From Nitrospinota bacterium (GTDB taxonomy: Bacteria > Nitrospirota > Nitrospiria > Nitrospirales > UBA8639): a stretch of DNA of 54,832 bases. Below, in pieces: positions 46,606 to 54,792 of the stretch (positions within the stretch are counted from its first letter, which is position 1; each line of letters begins with the position of its first letter). The notes beneath the pieces were generated by a model, which made no database searches, was not told the DNA's origin, and saw only the letters and a list, made by a program, of their open reading frames with translations. Both the position numbers and the translations under genes were made by a program. The stretch lies in assembly GCA_022572725.1 (NCBI GenBank), contig JACZVJ010000004.1:1-54832 (forward strand). The letters run 5' to 3'.

Positions 46606-46774
46606 CTAGGAGGCTGTCCGAGATTAGTGATCGTCACGAGGTTGTGTCGGTTTGAGACAGATTTTTCGATCGTTTGAGGCGAATAGTGGGGCCTATTGAA
46701 CGAAAAGGATCGGAGAATCTGGCCAAATCCGGGGCAACCGTAGTAGATCAATCTAATCTCGGACAGCCTCCTAG
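46606..46774. mobile_element. MITE, 169 bp, IS5-like ends
   Basis: The two ends are 22-bp perfect inverted repeats (46606-46627 and 46753-46774) that read CTAGGAGGCTGTCCGAG inward. CTAG at each outer end fits the 4-bp YTAR target duplication of IS5-type elements, leaving GAGGCTGTCCGAG as the terminal repeat, a common IS5-family end. The interior has further pairing (CAGATT with AATCTG, CGATC with GATCG) so the whole element can fold. It has no coding capacity and lies 42 bases upstream of fabH. Confidence 0.85.
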
Positions 46775-46895
46775 GACTGAAAAAGGAGGATTGCTTCACC
46801 GATAAGGATGTTAACGGGCATAAACCTTGCCTTGAAAATAAATGATCTGGTAGGGTGTATTTCCCTTTCGCTGCTACCCGAAAGGAACCCTCTTC

Positions 46896-47921
46896 ATGTC
46901 GAAACCTCTGCGACTTCCAAACCTCATCTCCCTAATCCTCACAATGGCTGGGATTCTTGGCTTTTCGGCGGGGTGTTCAGGGACGCCTCAACAATCGTCT
47001 TCAGATCCCCCATTCCTGGGCGATACTGACGAGCAGATTTTCGTGGGGGATTCCCTTGAAATGAACTACGACCCCAATGTCATTATGAAACGGGCCGAAT
47101 CCTTCTATGAAAAGGAATCATACCCGGAGGCCCTTGTCGAATACCAACATTTCCTTGATCTCCACCACACCCATATCCTGGCTCCTTATGCCCAGTATAA
47201 GCTTGCACTGAGCCACTTTAAAATGATCCAAACCATTGATCGAGACATCAATCCAATTCACAAGGCCTTAGAGGAGCTCCAGAAACTCTCAGAAGCCTTT
47301 CCTGGAAGCCGTTATGAAACGGAGGCCAAGGAAAAAATCCAAGAGTGTCACGCTCTCCTGGCTCAACATCATCTTTTTGTGGGAAAATTTTACTATCGAA
47401 AAGAATCGTACTTGGCTGCGGCAAAACGATTTACGACGGTGGCGGAGACCTACCCTCATCTCGACGCAGCGGCAGAAGCCAAATACCGCCTCGCTCAGAC
47501 TTACAAACAATTGGGGGCACCTGAATGGTCTCGGGACTGGTTGGAGGCCCTCCTCCGTGAAAACCCCAACCACTCGTTTCGAAAGGAAGGGTTAGAGTTA
47601 TTGGCGGAACTTCAGAAGGAAAACCCCACATTGGTGGTTGCCCAGAATCTCGATTCCTTCCAACAGGCGTTTCAAGGGAACGGGAATTCTTCAGTCAATG
47701 GTTTTGCCACACCCTCTCCTTCTGTGCCAATCAGTCTCACCTCTGGGTCGAAATCCCCCGTCAACGGCTTTTCCGTGAACCAGCCCAGTCAGGTCTATAA
47801 CCAGGTGACAGACTGCCCTCTGGGAGTTTGGTGCGACACAGCCTCAATTTCCAGCGCTTTGCCCTTTCCTCGTGATCCTATTCCCAACACCGGCATTTGC
47901 CGACCAGGGGAATGGTGCTAA
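46896..47921 (+). CDS. bamD: BamD-like outer-membrane assembly lipoprotein
   Basis: A 341-residue lipoprotein: signal peptide with lipobox LGFSAGC (C27), then TPR-like repeats such as RAESFYEKESYPEALVEYQ and YAQYKLALSHFK. This is the pattern of BamD/ComL, the essential lipoprotein of the beta-barrel assembly machine. The C-terminal 80 residues are low-complexity and Ser/Pro/Asn-rich, an extension that BamD usually lacks, ending in two short cysteine-containing stretches (CPLGVWCD, CRPGEWC). BamD is inferred; other TPR lipoproteins such as YbgF are similar. Confidence 0.78.
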   Translation: MSKPLRLPNLISLILTMAGILGFSAGCSGTPQQSSSDPPFLGDTDEQIFVGDSLEMNYDPNVIMKRAESFYEKESYPEALVEYQHFLDLHHTHILAPYAQYKLALSHFKMIQTIDRDINPIHKALEELQKLSEAFPGSRYETEAKEKIQECHALLAQHHLFVGKFYYRKESYLAAAKRFTTVAETYPHLDAAAEAKYRLAQTYKQLGAPEWSRDWLEALLRENPNHSFRKEGLELLAELQKENPTLVVAQNLDSFQQAFQGNGNSSVNGFATPSPSVPISLTSGSKSPVNGFSVNQPSQVYNQVTDCPLGVWCDTASISSALPFPRDPIPNTGICRPGEWC

Positions 47922-48005
47922 TAACTTCTCCCCGTCACCACTGGAATTGAGTCATTTCAATTTCTTCCCCCAACAACCTGAGAAAGGCTCAGAAAGATAA
48001 GGGAC

Positions 48006-48048
48006 AAAAATCCCACCCATTGGGGAAACCACGATTGGTGGGTTTTTT
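48006..48048. terminator. Bidirectional terminator between bamD and ccdA
   Basis: CCCACC (48012-48017) pairs with GGTGGG (48037-48042). It is followed by six T on the plus strand (48043-48048) and five A precede it (48006-48010), giving a T tract on the minus strand. It can end both convergent genes. Confidence 0.65.
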
Positions 48049-48060
48049 CTGAATACAGGT

Positions 48061-48810
48061 TTATTGCCCGATGTACCAGCCAATTCCATTCCGCTCAAGA
48101 AAGCTGGTCAGACGGGCGAAAGAGTCCACGTAAATCAATGCCCCGACCACGACCAAAAATCCCCCGCTGACCACCGACACTCCCCCTAAGTACGCCCGGG
48201 CCTTTTTAAATGAGGTGAGAAAGGTATCGACACTGAAGGCGGTGAGAAAAAGAGGCAGCCCCAACCCGGCTGAATAAGAAGCAAGAAGCGCCACCCCCGC
48301 CTGCGTCGACTCGGTGGTGCTGGCATAGAACAGGATAGTCCCGAGGATAGGTCCAACACAGGGGGTCCACGCCGCTGCAAAAGCGGTCCCAATTAAAAAG
48401 GAGCCGACATACCCAACCGGCCTATTCGAAAACTGGATGAGTCGGCGCTCTGTCATGAGAAACCTCATCTTGAGCATACCTATGAGGTAAAGCCCAAACA
48501 AAATAATGAGGATTCCTCCTACCTTTCTAATCAGGTCCTGATACTCAAACAAAAGCTGCCCTACCAAACTGGCCGAGGCTCCAAAAGCAATAAACACAAC
48601 CGAGAACCCCGCGATAAACAATAATGAGTTGAAAATGATGCTTTTACGAAACCGTCGTCGTTCAGCCACGTCGGACAATTGTTCAATGGACAGGCCAGTA
48701 ATGTAGGAAACATAGGAAGGGACCAATGGCAACACGCAAGGAGAAACAAACGAAAGGACGCCTGCAGTAAAGGCAGCGAAGATCGATACCTGGTTGAGCG
48801 ATTCAATCAT
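48061..48810 (-). CDS. ccdA: Cytochrome c biogenesis protein CcdA
   Basis: A 249-residue, six-helix membrane protein that carries electrons from cytoplasmic thioredoxin to the periplasmic side. The two redox cysteines are C25 (SPCVLPLVPSYVSYITG) and C151 (AWTPCVGP). Its start lies four bases after the stop of resA on the same strand, so they form a small operon: CcdA reduces ResA, which reduces apocytochrome c. These are divergent from the ccm operon. Confidence 0.92.
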   Translation of the reverse strand: MIESLNQVSIFAAFTAGVLSFVSPCVLPLVPSYVSYITGLSIEQLSDVAERRRFRKSIIFNSLLFIAGFSVVFIAFGASASLVGQLLFEYQDLIRKVGGILIILFGLYLIGMLKMRFLMTERRLIQFSNRPVGYVGSFLIGTAFAAAWTPCVGPILGTILFYASTTESTQAGVALLASYSAGLGLPLFLTAFSVDTFLTSFKKARAYLGGVSVVSGGFLVVVGALIYVDSFARLTSFLERNGIGWYIGQ

Positions 48811-48813
48811 GAG

Positions 48814-49395
48814 TTATGAGACCCTTAGAAGTCCCTGAATGAGCTCCCTCGCCTTTGGGCTATTCCAATCGCGGGCGCCAAAAACCCGGTGCCGGATGGT
48901 TCCCTGACGGTCAACCAAGAAACTCATCGGCAAGGTTCTCACCCCATAAGTAGCCATCACACGATAATCCGAATCATGCAGAATGGGAAAGGTCAGGCCA
49001 TTGGTTTCTATAAAAGGCCGAGTGACAACCATCCCTTGAGGGTCGGATGAAATGGCGAGCACCTCAAAGCCTTTACTTTTCAGTTCTTGATACACCACTT
49101 CCATGCCCGGCATTTCTACCCGGCAAGGCCCACACCAGGTAGCCCAAAAATTCAGAAGGACCACTCTCCCCTGATAGTCAGAAAGGGAAGCCCAATTCCC
49201 ATCCAAATCCAAAAGGGTAAAGTTCGGGGCAGCTGTTCCCACCTGGGGCCGGCCCATTTGTAAGGCGCCGGCCTGGCTTGCTCCGGAACCCTCGGGTGGT
49301 TCCGTAAGGCTGCCGTCGCATCCAAGCCCTAGGACCAACGTGACAATCAGGGCAACCCCCCCCAGAATGAACCATACTGGATTCCACCCCTTCAT
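48814..49395 (-). CDS. resA: ResA/TlpA-like thiol-disulfide oxidoreductase (lipoprotein)
   Basis: A 193-residue periplasmic thioredoxin with lipobox ending at C26 (VLGLGC). The redox motif is FWATWCGPC, C88 and C91, and the cis-Pro region is VRTLPMSFLVD. Proteins of this kind keep the CxxCH cysteines of apocytochrome c reduced, or act in copper-site assembly. ATG 49395 was chosen over 49482 because it gives a proper signal sequence. Coupled to ccdA. Confidence 0.85.
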   Translation of the reverse strand: MKGWNPVWFILGGVALIVTLVLGLGCDGSLTEPPEGSGASQAGALQMGRPQVGTAAPNFTLLDLDGNWASLSDYQGRVVLLNFWATWCGPCRVEMPGMEVVYQELKSKGFEVLAISSDPQGMVVTRPFIETNGLTFPILHDSDYRVMATYGVRTLPMSFLVDRQGTIRHRVFGARDWNSPKARELIQGLLRVS

Positions 49396-49657
49396 ATCCG
49401 CCAGTTCGCTACAAGAGGGCGTTAAAAGTAGCCTGCACTTGGGGAAAAGGGATCTGGAACCTACCCTGTGGAGAGGTATCATTCGTGTTCCACTGGCTTG
49501 ATTTCATCATATTCTGCTCCTTCTCACAGCGTCAACTTGGAAAAGCCTTCTGAAAGGGCGGGGCTGTCCGTCTAGGATTTCACACGATCTCCTGTATCCT
49601 GGACAAGAAAATTTCCTTCAAGTATATTACGTAGAAGTGGGAACGCATTGCTAAGAA
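49396..49657. other. Divergent intergenic region between resA and the ccm operon
   Basis: 262 bases, likely carrying promoters for both directions. The resA frame stays open to 49482. No clear -35/-10 pair was found with confidence. Confidence 0.4.
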
Positions 49658-49804
49658 ATGAGTGAAGCTGTTCTATATTTTCGGCTGATAGAGGCTGTTC
49701 CCGGAGAGGCCCAAGAAACCCCAAGCTCTTTCGTCATCTTGTGTACGACCCCCCATGGTCTCGAGCAGGCCGGCACCCTCAAGGTGGGAAACCATACCCT
49801 ATGA
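49658..49804 (+). CDS. Possible 48-aa protein translationally coupled to ccmA
   Basis: An open frame starts at ATG 49658 and encodes MSEAVLYFRLIEAVPGE and further to GNHTL, 48 residues. Its TGA overlaps the ATG of ccmA (ATGA), the arrangement of coupled genes. The ribosome-binding site is weak, and I know no family. It could be a short leader peptide setting ccmA translation, or chance. Confidence 0.35.
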   Translation: MSEAVLYFRLIEAVPGEAQETPSSFVILCTTPHGLEQAGTLKVGNHTL

Positions 49805-50475
49805 TCGCAATTTCCGGCCAAGAAATCAGTAAAACGTATGGATACTATCAAGTGTTACGAGAGGTGAACCTCGAGGTGGGCTGCGGAGAATGCTATGCAT
49901 TGTTCGGGCCAAATGGGGCCGGCAAGACCACTCTTCTCAGAATTCTTGCAACCCTTCAGCGGCCTACCACTGGACGATTTGAAATTTTGGGACGGGATGG
50001 GGTGAAAGAAAGAGACACGGTTCGTGCAACCCTCTTACTTCTCGCCCACGGGTGCCACCTGTACGAGGACCTCAATGCGTGGGAAAATGTGCAGTTTGCC
50101 TTGGCCTTACGAGGCCTGTCTCTCGCTCAACGGCAAGTAAAGGCAGTGTTGGACCGGGTTGCCATCGGCGCCTTTGCGGACATGAAAGTTCGTTTCTTCT
50201 CCGCGGGAATGAAGAAACGCCTTGCCCTCGCCAAAGCCATGCTGGCTCAACCAAAAGTCCTGCTTCTGGATGAGCCCTTTTCCACTCTGGACAAGGCGGG
50301 GATCGAAATCCTGAAACAGTTCATTCTTGAGACACTTGCACGAGGAGGAGGTGTCCTCATGGCCACCCACAATCAAGAAAAAGCCGCTGAGGTAGCAAAG
50401 CGGGCTGGGGTCCTCAGCCATGGTGCCTTGAAGCCTGTGCCACTCCAGGATCTGAAAACTCATGACTTTTCTTAA
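49801..50475 (+). CDS. ccmA: Haem exporter ATPase CcmA
   Basis: ABC ATPase subunit of the CcmABCD complex that releases holo-CcmE in System I cytochrome c maturation. Walker A is GPNGAGKTT (36-44), the signature FSAGMKKRLALAKA, Walker B VLLLDEPFSTLD and the H-loop MATHNQ. 224 residues; the usual length is about 200-210. ATG 49801 is inside the stop of the short frame before it. Its end overlaps ccmB. Confidence 0.9.
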   Translation: MIAISGQEISKTYGYYQVLREVNLEVGCGECYALFGPNGAGKTTLLRILATLQRPTTGRFEILGRDGVKERDTVRATLLLLAHGCHLYEDLNAWENVQFALALRGLSLAQRQVKAVLDRVAIGAFADMKVRFFSAGMKKRLALAKAMLAQPKVLLLDEPFSTLDKAGIEILKQFILETLARGGGVLMATHNQEKAAEVAKRAGVLSHGALKPVPLQDLKTHDFS

Positions 50476-51139
50476 GGTTATCCGGTGGATGGTCTGGAAA
50501 GATCTCATCAGCGAGGTGCGGAGCCGGGAAACGATTTCCTCCATGTTTTTTTTCGCCCTGATCGTCATCTTGGTGTTCAGTTTCAGCTTCTCCATGGATC
50601 AACAAGCCGCTCGGGAACTTATTGCGGGAATCATTTGGGTGGCGTTTGTCTTCACCGGAATCATTGGGCTTGGCAGGTCTTTTTCAGTGGAACTCCAAAA
50701 CGACTGCCTGGAATTTCTTCAGATGAGCCCAGCATCCAAAGGGGCTATGTATCTGGGGAAAGTCATGGCGAATCTTATCTTTATGCTCACGGTGGAAATC
50801 ATCCTTTTCCCGATGTTTGTCATTTTTTTCAATCTGGACGTCATTGAAGAAATTCACATCCTTCTGTTAATATTTTTTTTAGCCACATTTGGTCTCTCCG
50901 CCGTCGGCACGCTGTTTTCCGCGCTGACGGTCCAGATTCGGGCGCGCGAGGTCATGCTCCCGATTTTACTCCTCCCTCTGGTGGTTCCAGTGATGATTGC
51001 CGCCGTCGAAGCCACCAAGGGCGCCCTCAATGGGGATCCTCTCGCAGGGTATTGGCAATGGCTGGAGTTGCTGGCCATCTTTAACGTGGTCTTTACCGTC
51101 GTGTCCTTTTGGATGTTTGAATTCGTCATGGATTCCTAA
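50462..51139 (+). CDS. ccmB: Haem exporter permease CcmB
   Basis: A 225-residue, six-helix membrane protein; ABC-type permease partner of CcmA. The N-terminal WKDLISEVRSRETISSMFFF and the LPLVVPVMIAAVEATKG segment are typical of CcmB. The ATG lies within the last codons of ccmA (14 bases overlap), so expression is coupled. ccmC follows after seven bases. Confidence 0.93.
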   Translation: MTFLKVIRWMVWKDLISEVRSRETISSMFFFALIVILVFSFSFSMDQQAARELIAGIIWVAFVFTGIIGLGRSFSVELQNDCLEFLQMSPASKGAMYLGKVMANLIFMLTVEIILFPMFVIFFNLDVIEEIHILLLIFFLATFGLSAVGTLFSALTVQIRAREVMLPILLLPLVVPVMIAAVEATKGALNGDPLAGYWQWLELLAIFNVVFTVVSFWMFEFVMDS

Positions 51140-51146
51140 CCCCGTG

Positions 51147-51869
51147 ATGAACAAAGTCATTCGTCGCATTCAGCGGTATCAGGGCTGGTTCGGGGCGGGA
51201 GCTGCCGGATGCTTGCTTGTAGGTTTGTACCTCGGATTGATCGCCTCGCCGCCGGATTACTACCAGGGAGAGGTTGTGCGGATCATGTATATCCACGTAC
51301 CGTTAGCCCACACCTCCTTGTTGGCCTATACCGTCCTGTTCGGGGGGAGCGTCTGGTATTTATGGAAACGAGACCCCCTCGTGGACAATATGTGTCATGC
51401 CGCTGCGGGGCTCAGTGCAGTCTTTACCAGCTTAGCCCTGTTCACGGGCATGATTTGGGGGAAGCCAACGTGGAACACGTGGTGGACGTGGGACGCCCGG
51501 CTGACTTCTTTTACCGTCCTGTTATTGATCCTCATTGGGTACTTGATGCTCCGTACCTTTATCGACGACCCTGAACGGGAAGCACGGTTTGCAGCGGTGG
51601 TCGCCATTATCGGGTTCGTCGATCTGCCGATCGTCCATTTTTCTGTCGAATGGTGGCGTACACTCCACCAACCACAATCCTTTTCTCTCCGGGGGGTCAG
51701 CATTTCCTCTGATCTGCTCTTTCCGCTGATCATGATGAGCATCGGAATGTCCCTTCTGTTCACTTACATGCTTCTGGTCCGAACCCAGATGTTGTACCTG
51801 ACGAACCTTCTCCACGCCAAAAAAGGCCGGCTTCTTGGCCAATTCCACCTTTCCAAAGCCGATTCATGA
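51147..51869 (+). CDS. ccmC: Haem transporter CcmC
   Basis: A 240-residue membrane protein with the tryptophan-rich WWD motif TWNTWWTWDARLT (108-120), and the flanking histidines in YIHVPLAH and IVHFSVEWW that ligate haem. CcmC loads haem onto CcmE. ATG 51147, with GTG 51144 as alternative. Its stop overlaps the next gene's ATG (ATGA). Confidence 0.95.
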   Translation: MNKVIRRIQRYQGWFGAGAAGCLLVGLYLGLIASPPDYYQGEVVRIMYIHVPLAHTSLLAYTVLFGGSVWYLWKRDPLVDNMCHAAAGLSAVFTSLALFTGMIWGKPTWNTWWTWDARLTSFTVLLLILIGYLMLRTFIDDPEREARFAAVVAIIGFVDLPIVHFSVEWWRTLHQPQSFSLRGVSISSDLLFPLIMMSIGMSLLFTYMLLVRTQMLYLTNLLHAKKGRLLGQFHLSKADS

Positions 51870-52375
51870 CCGCATTTTATCTGCGATGGGGTATACTAGT
51901 CGTGGGGGCAACAATATTGGTTGTTCTTACATACAGAAATTACGAGGAAAATTTGGCCACCATGACGCCTGAACAGGTTTTGGCCAATTCTCCCACAGAG
52001 GAGATTCGGGTGAAGGGGCTTGTACGGGGAGGGACGTTAAGGGGAGAATTAGAGGAGGGCCGGGCCTCGTTTGATCTAGCCGGAGAGAAGGATACGTTGC
52101 CGGTTCAGTACGAGGGGCCACCACCGGAAAATCTCCGTGAATTAAAAACCTTAATTCTGATTGGGAAATGGAAAACCCCAACCCGAACCTTCCAGGCACG
52201 AGAGATGGCCCTCGTGACAAATTATGGATTTGTGATGGGTGCGTATATCGTTGGCCTAATTCCTCTGGCCCTGTTCCTTTTTTTTATGGGTCGCAAGGTC
52301 TGTCTGCTGTACGACGAAATTAAACAATCCACATTGTATCAATCGGAATCGGACACCCATGTGGACTCGCGGTAA
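51866..52375 (+). CDS. CcmE-like OB-fold protein fused to a CcmD-like tail, no haem His
   Basis: A 169-residue protein in the place of ccmD. An N-terminal membrane helix (8-22) leads to an OB-fold domain like CcmE (EEIRVKGLVRGG, then DTLPVQYEGPPPENL and LILIGKW). Where CcmE has the haem-binding HxxxY, it has ALVTNYGF and no histidine. Directly after this comes NYGFVMGAYIVGLIPLALFLFFMGRK, quoted in part as VMGAYIVGLIPLALFLFF, a helix and basic end resembling CcmD. So it looks like a CcmE paralogue without the haem site, joined to CcmD. A true ccmE follows, overlapping it. Confidence 0.75.
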   Translation: MTAFYLRWGILVVGATILVVLTYRNYEENLATMTPEQVLANSPTEEIRVKGLVRGGTLRGELEEGRASFDLAGEKDTLPVQYEGPPPENLRELKTLILIGKWKTPTRTFQAREMALVTNYGFVMGAYIVGLIPLALFLFFMGRKVCLLYDEIKQSTLYQSESDTHVDSR

Positions 52376-52814
52376 AAAGACCGGGTTTCTCGTCAGTATG
52401 CTGATGGTGGGGGGGGCGCTCAGTTATCTGGCGCTGGGAAATTTTGGGGAAAACCTTGTCTACTTTTTTACTCCCTCGGAGGTGAAAGCGTTCACACCTG
52501 AGTATTATCAGAAAAAAATCCGCGTCGGTGGGATGGTGGTCAAAGGAAGCGTCAAATCCCATCCAGACCCTGTGGGGTTGAGTTTTGAGCTGACGGACGG
52601 TGCCGCGACCATACCTATCAATTTTGAGGGCATCCCACCCGATCTCTTTAAAGAAGGCCAGGGAGCCGTCGTGGAGGGCTATTGGGCGGCGAATCATCAG
52701 TTTCACTCCAACCTCATCATGGCCAAGCATTCAGAGGACTACATGCCGATGGAGCTCAAGAGGGCCGGAGTCGAACTGCCCAAAAAAGATTTCATGAAAT
52801 CCCTCGTGGAATAA
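52359..52814 (+). CDS. ccmE: Haem chaperone CcmE
   Basis: A 151-residue periplasmic haem chaperone anchored by one N-terminal helix. The OB-fold shows KKIRVGGMVVKGSV and INFEGIPPDLFKEGQGAVVEG. The haem-binding motif is H124-x3-Y128 in AKHSEDYMP. CcmC attaches haem covalently to the histidine. The gene overlaps the CcmE-like/CcmD-like gene by 17 bases and precedes ccmF by 19. Confidence 0.95.
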   Translation: MWTRGKKTGFLVSMLMVGGALSYLALGNFGENLVYFFTPSEVKAFTPEYYQKKIRVGGMVVKGSVKSHPDPVGLSFELTDGAATIPINFEGIPPDLFKEGQGAVVEGYWAANHQFHSNLIMAKHSEDYMPMELKRAGVELPKKDFMKSLVE

Positions 52815-52833
52815 AGAGGAGAGTCTCAGTCCT

Positions 52834-54783
52834 ATGGTTATCGAAATTGGGCATTTTGCTGTCGTGATAGCCCTGGTTCTGTCCGTCTTGGGGATCGTCT
52901 CCTCACTCATCGGGGTACGGACCAGAAATATCGACTGGGTCAGGATGGGGCGCATAGCTATTACGCTCATCTTCGGGCTCCTCGCCATCGGCATGGCCTC
53001 GCTGGTCTACTCGTTCCTCGTTCGAGATTTTTCCGTCCAATACGTCGCTGCCACCTCCAATTCAAAGCTCCCGTTGTTCTATACCATTGCCGCCGTTTGG
53101 GGCGGACACGAAGGGTCACTCCTGTTGTGGGTCTTCATCCTCTCAGCCTTTAGCACCATTGCCGTCTGGCTGCACTGGCGCACCCAGCCCGTCATCATGC
53201 CGTATCTCATCGGGATGGAATGCCTGATCATATTTGGCTTCCTGTGCCTCATTGTCTTTCTCTCGAGCCCCTTTGAACGCCTGATCCCTGCCCCGATAGA
53301 TGGCCAAGATCTCAATCCCCTCCTGCAAGATCCGGCTATGGTCATGCACCCCCCCATGCTCTACTTGGGATACGTAGGCTTTTCGATACCCTTCTCATTT
53401 GCCATGGCAGCTTTATTCTCAGGCCGCTTGGGTGAGGAATGGATTAAGGTGACGCAACGGTGGACGGTGTTTGCCTGGATGTGTCTCACCACCGGCATTT
53501 TGATGGGTGGGTATTGGGCTTACTACGAATTAGGCTGGGGGGGATATTGGGGATGGGATCCAGTCGAGAATGCCTCCTTTATGCCCTGGCTCGTCGGCAC
53601 GGCTTTTCTCCACTCCGTCATGGTGCAAGAAAAGCGAAAGATGTTCAAAGTCTGGAATCTCTTCTTGATCATCGTGACGTTTTCCCTGTCCTTAATTGGC
53701 ACCTTCCTCGTTCGCAGCGGGGTGTTGACCTCGGTGCATACCTTCGCCACGGACCCCGACCGAGGCTTGTACATTTTGATCTTCGTCGCCACCATCATCG
53801 GGCTCGCGTTTGGCACATTGATGATTAGAGCCAACAAGCTGACAAGTCAGGTCGAAATGGACTCCATGGTCTCCCGGGAATCGGTTTTTCTCTTCAACAA
53901 TTTGTTTTTCTTGGTCGCCGCCGCCACCGTTTTCCTTGGCACACTCTACCCTTTGATGATCGAAACCTGGCAGGGGGCTAAGGTCACCGTCGGACCGCCT
54001 TACTACAACGCCGTGTTCATGCCCATCGCCTTGGGGCTCCTATTCCTGATGGGCGTAGGTCCCTACATTCCTTGGCGCAAAGCCTCCTTAGCCAACCTCA
54101 AGAAAACCTTTTTGGTACCGGCCATCGTCGGGGTAGGGTCCATCACGGCCCTGTTCCTGCTCGGGATTCGCAGCGCCTTTGCCCTGGCCGGAGCTTTTGT
54201 GGTGGGGTTTGCAGGCACGGCCATTATTGTGGATTTCGGAAAAATCTCCGCCATCTATTCCCGGCGCGACCACATCAATTATCTCCAAGGTTTCCTGTCC
54301 GCCTTTAAAAACAACCAGCGCCGCTACGCCGGAATGGTCACGCACATAGGAGTCCTGGTCCTGGTTGTCGGCATTATCGCCTCAACGGTCTATCAAACCG
54401 AAAAGGTGGTCTCTATGCGGGTCGGGGACGAATTTCTCATCGATGAGTACCGGATAAAGCTCCTCAAAATTCACGAGGTAGAGGGGGTAAATTGGACGGC
54501 CCAGGAAGGGGTATTCCGGGTTTTTCGCGGAGATCAGCTCATCACCGAACTCCGCCCCCAAAAACGAATGTACCCCGTATCTCAAACGACAACGACGGAA
54601 TCCGCCATCCATGCCATCAATATGGGGCACATTTTTTTAACCATGCCGGAGGTTTCCCCCGATGGAGTCGCCGTCGCCCGTGGAGTCATCAATCCTTTGA
54701 TTCTCTTGGTGTGGGGCGGTGGAGGCATTATGGGATTGGGTGTCTTGCTCAACATTTTCCGACCGCGTAAACAGGGTGAGTAG
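52834..54783 (+). CDS. ccmF: Cytochrome c haem lyase CcmF
   Basis: A 649-residue, many-helix membrane protein that attaches haem to apocytochrome c. Typical parts are WGGHEGSLLLW (89-99), MHPPMLYLGY (171-180) and the WWD motif GWGGYWGWDPVENASF (234-249), with a soluble domain near the end (VSMRVGDEFLIDEYRIKLLKI, quoted to show strand pattern only in part). Ribosome-binding site AGGAGAG. The neighbouring start at 54793 probably belongs to another ccm gene. Confidence 0.95.
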   Translation: MVIEIGHFAVVIALVLSVLGIVSSLIGVRTRNIDWVRMGRIAITLIFGLLAIGMASLVYSFLVRDFSVQYVAATSNSKLPLFYTIAAVWGGHEGSLLLWVFILSAFSTIAVWLHWRTQPVIMPYLIGMECLIIFGFLCLIVFLSSPFERLIPAPIDGQDLNPLLQDPAMVMHPPMLYLGYVGFSIPFSFAMAALFSGRLGEEWIKVTQRWTVFAWMCLTTGILMGGYWAYYELGWGGYWGWDPVENASFMPWLVGTAFLHSVMVQEKRKMFKVWNLFLIIVTFSLSLIGTFLVRSGVLTSVHTFATDPDRGLYILIFVATIIGLAFGTLMIRANKLTSQVEMDSMVSRESVFLFNNLFFLVAAATVFLGTLYPLMIETWQGAKVTVGPPYYNAVFMPIALGLLFLMGVGPYIPWRKASLANLKKTFLVPAIVGVGSITALFLLGIRSAFALAGAFVVGFAGTAIIVDFGKISAIYSRRDHINYLQGFLSAFKNNQRRYAGMVTHIGVLVLVVGIIASTVYQTEKVVSMRVGDEFLIDEYRIKLLKIHEVEGVNWTAQEGVFRVFRGDQLITELRPQKRMYPVSQTTTTESAIHAINMGHIFLTMPEVSPDGVAVARGVINPLILLVWGGGGIMGLGVLLNIFRPRKQGE

Positions 54784-54792
54784 GAGAGGCCA

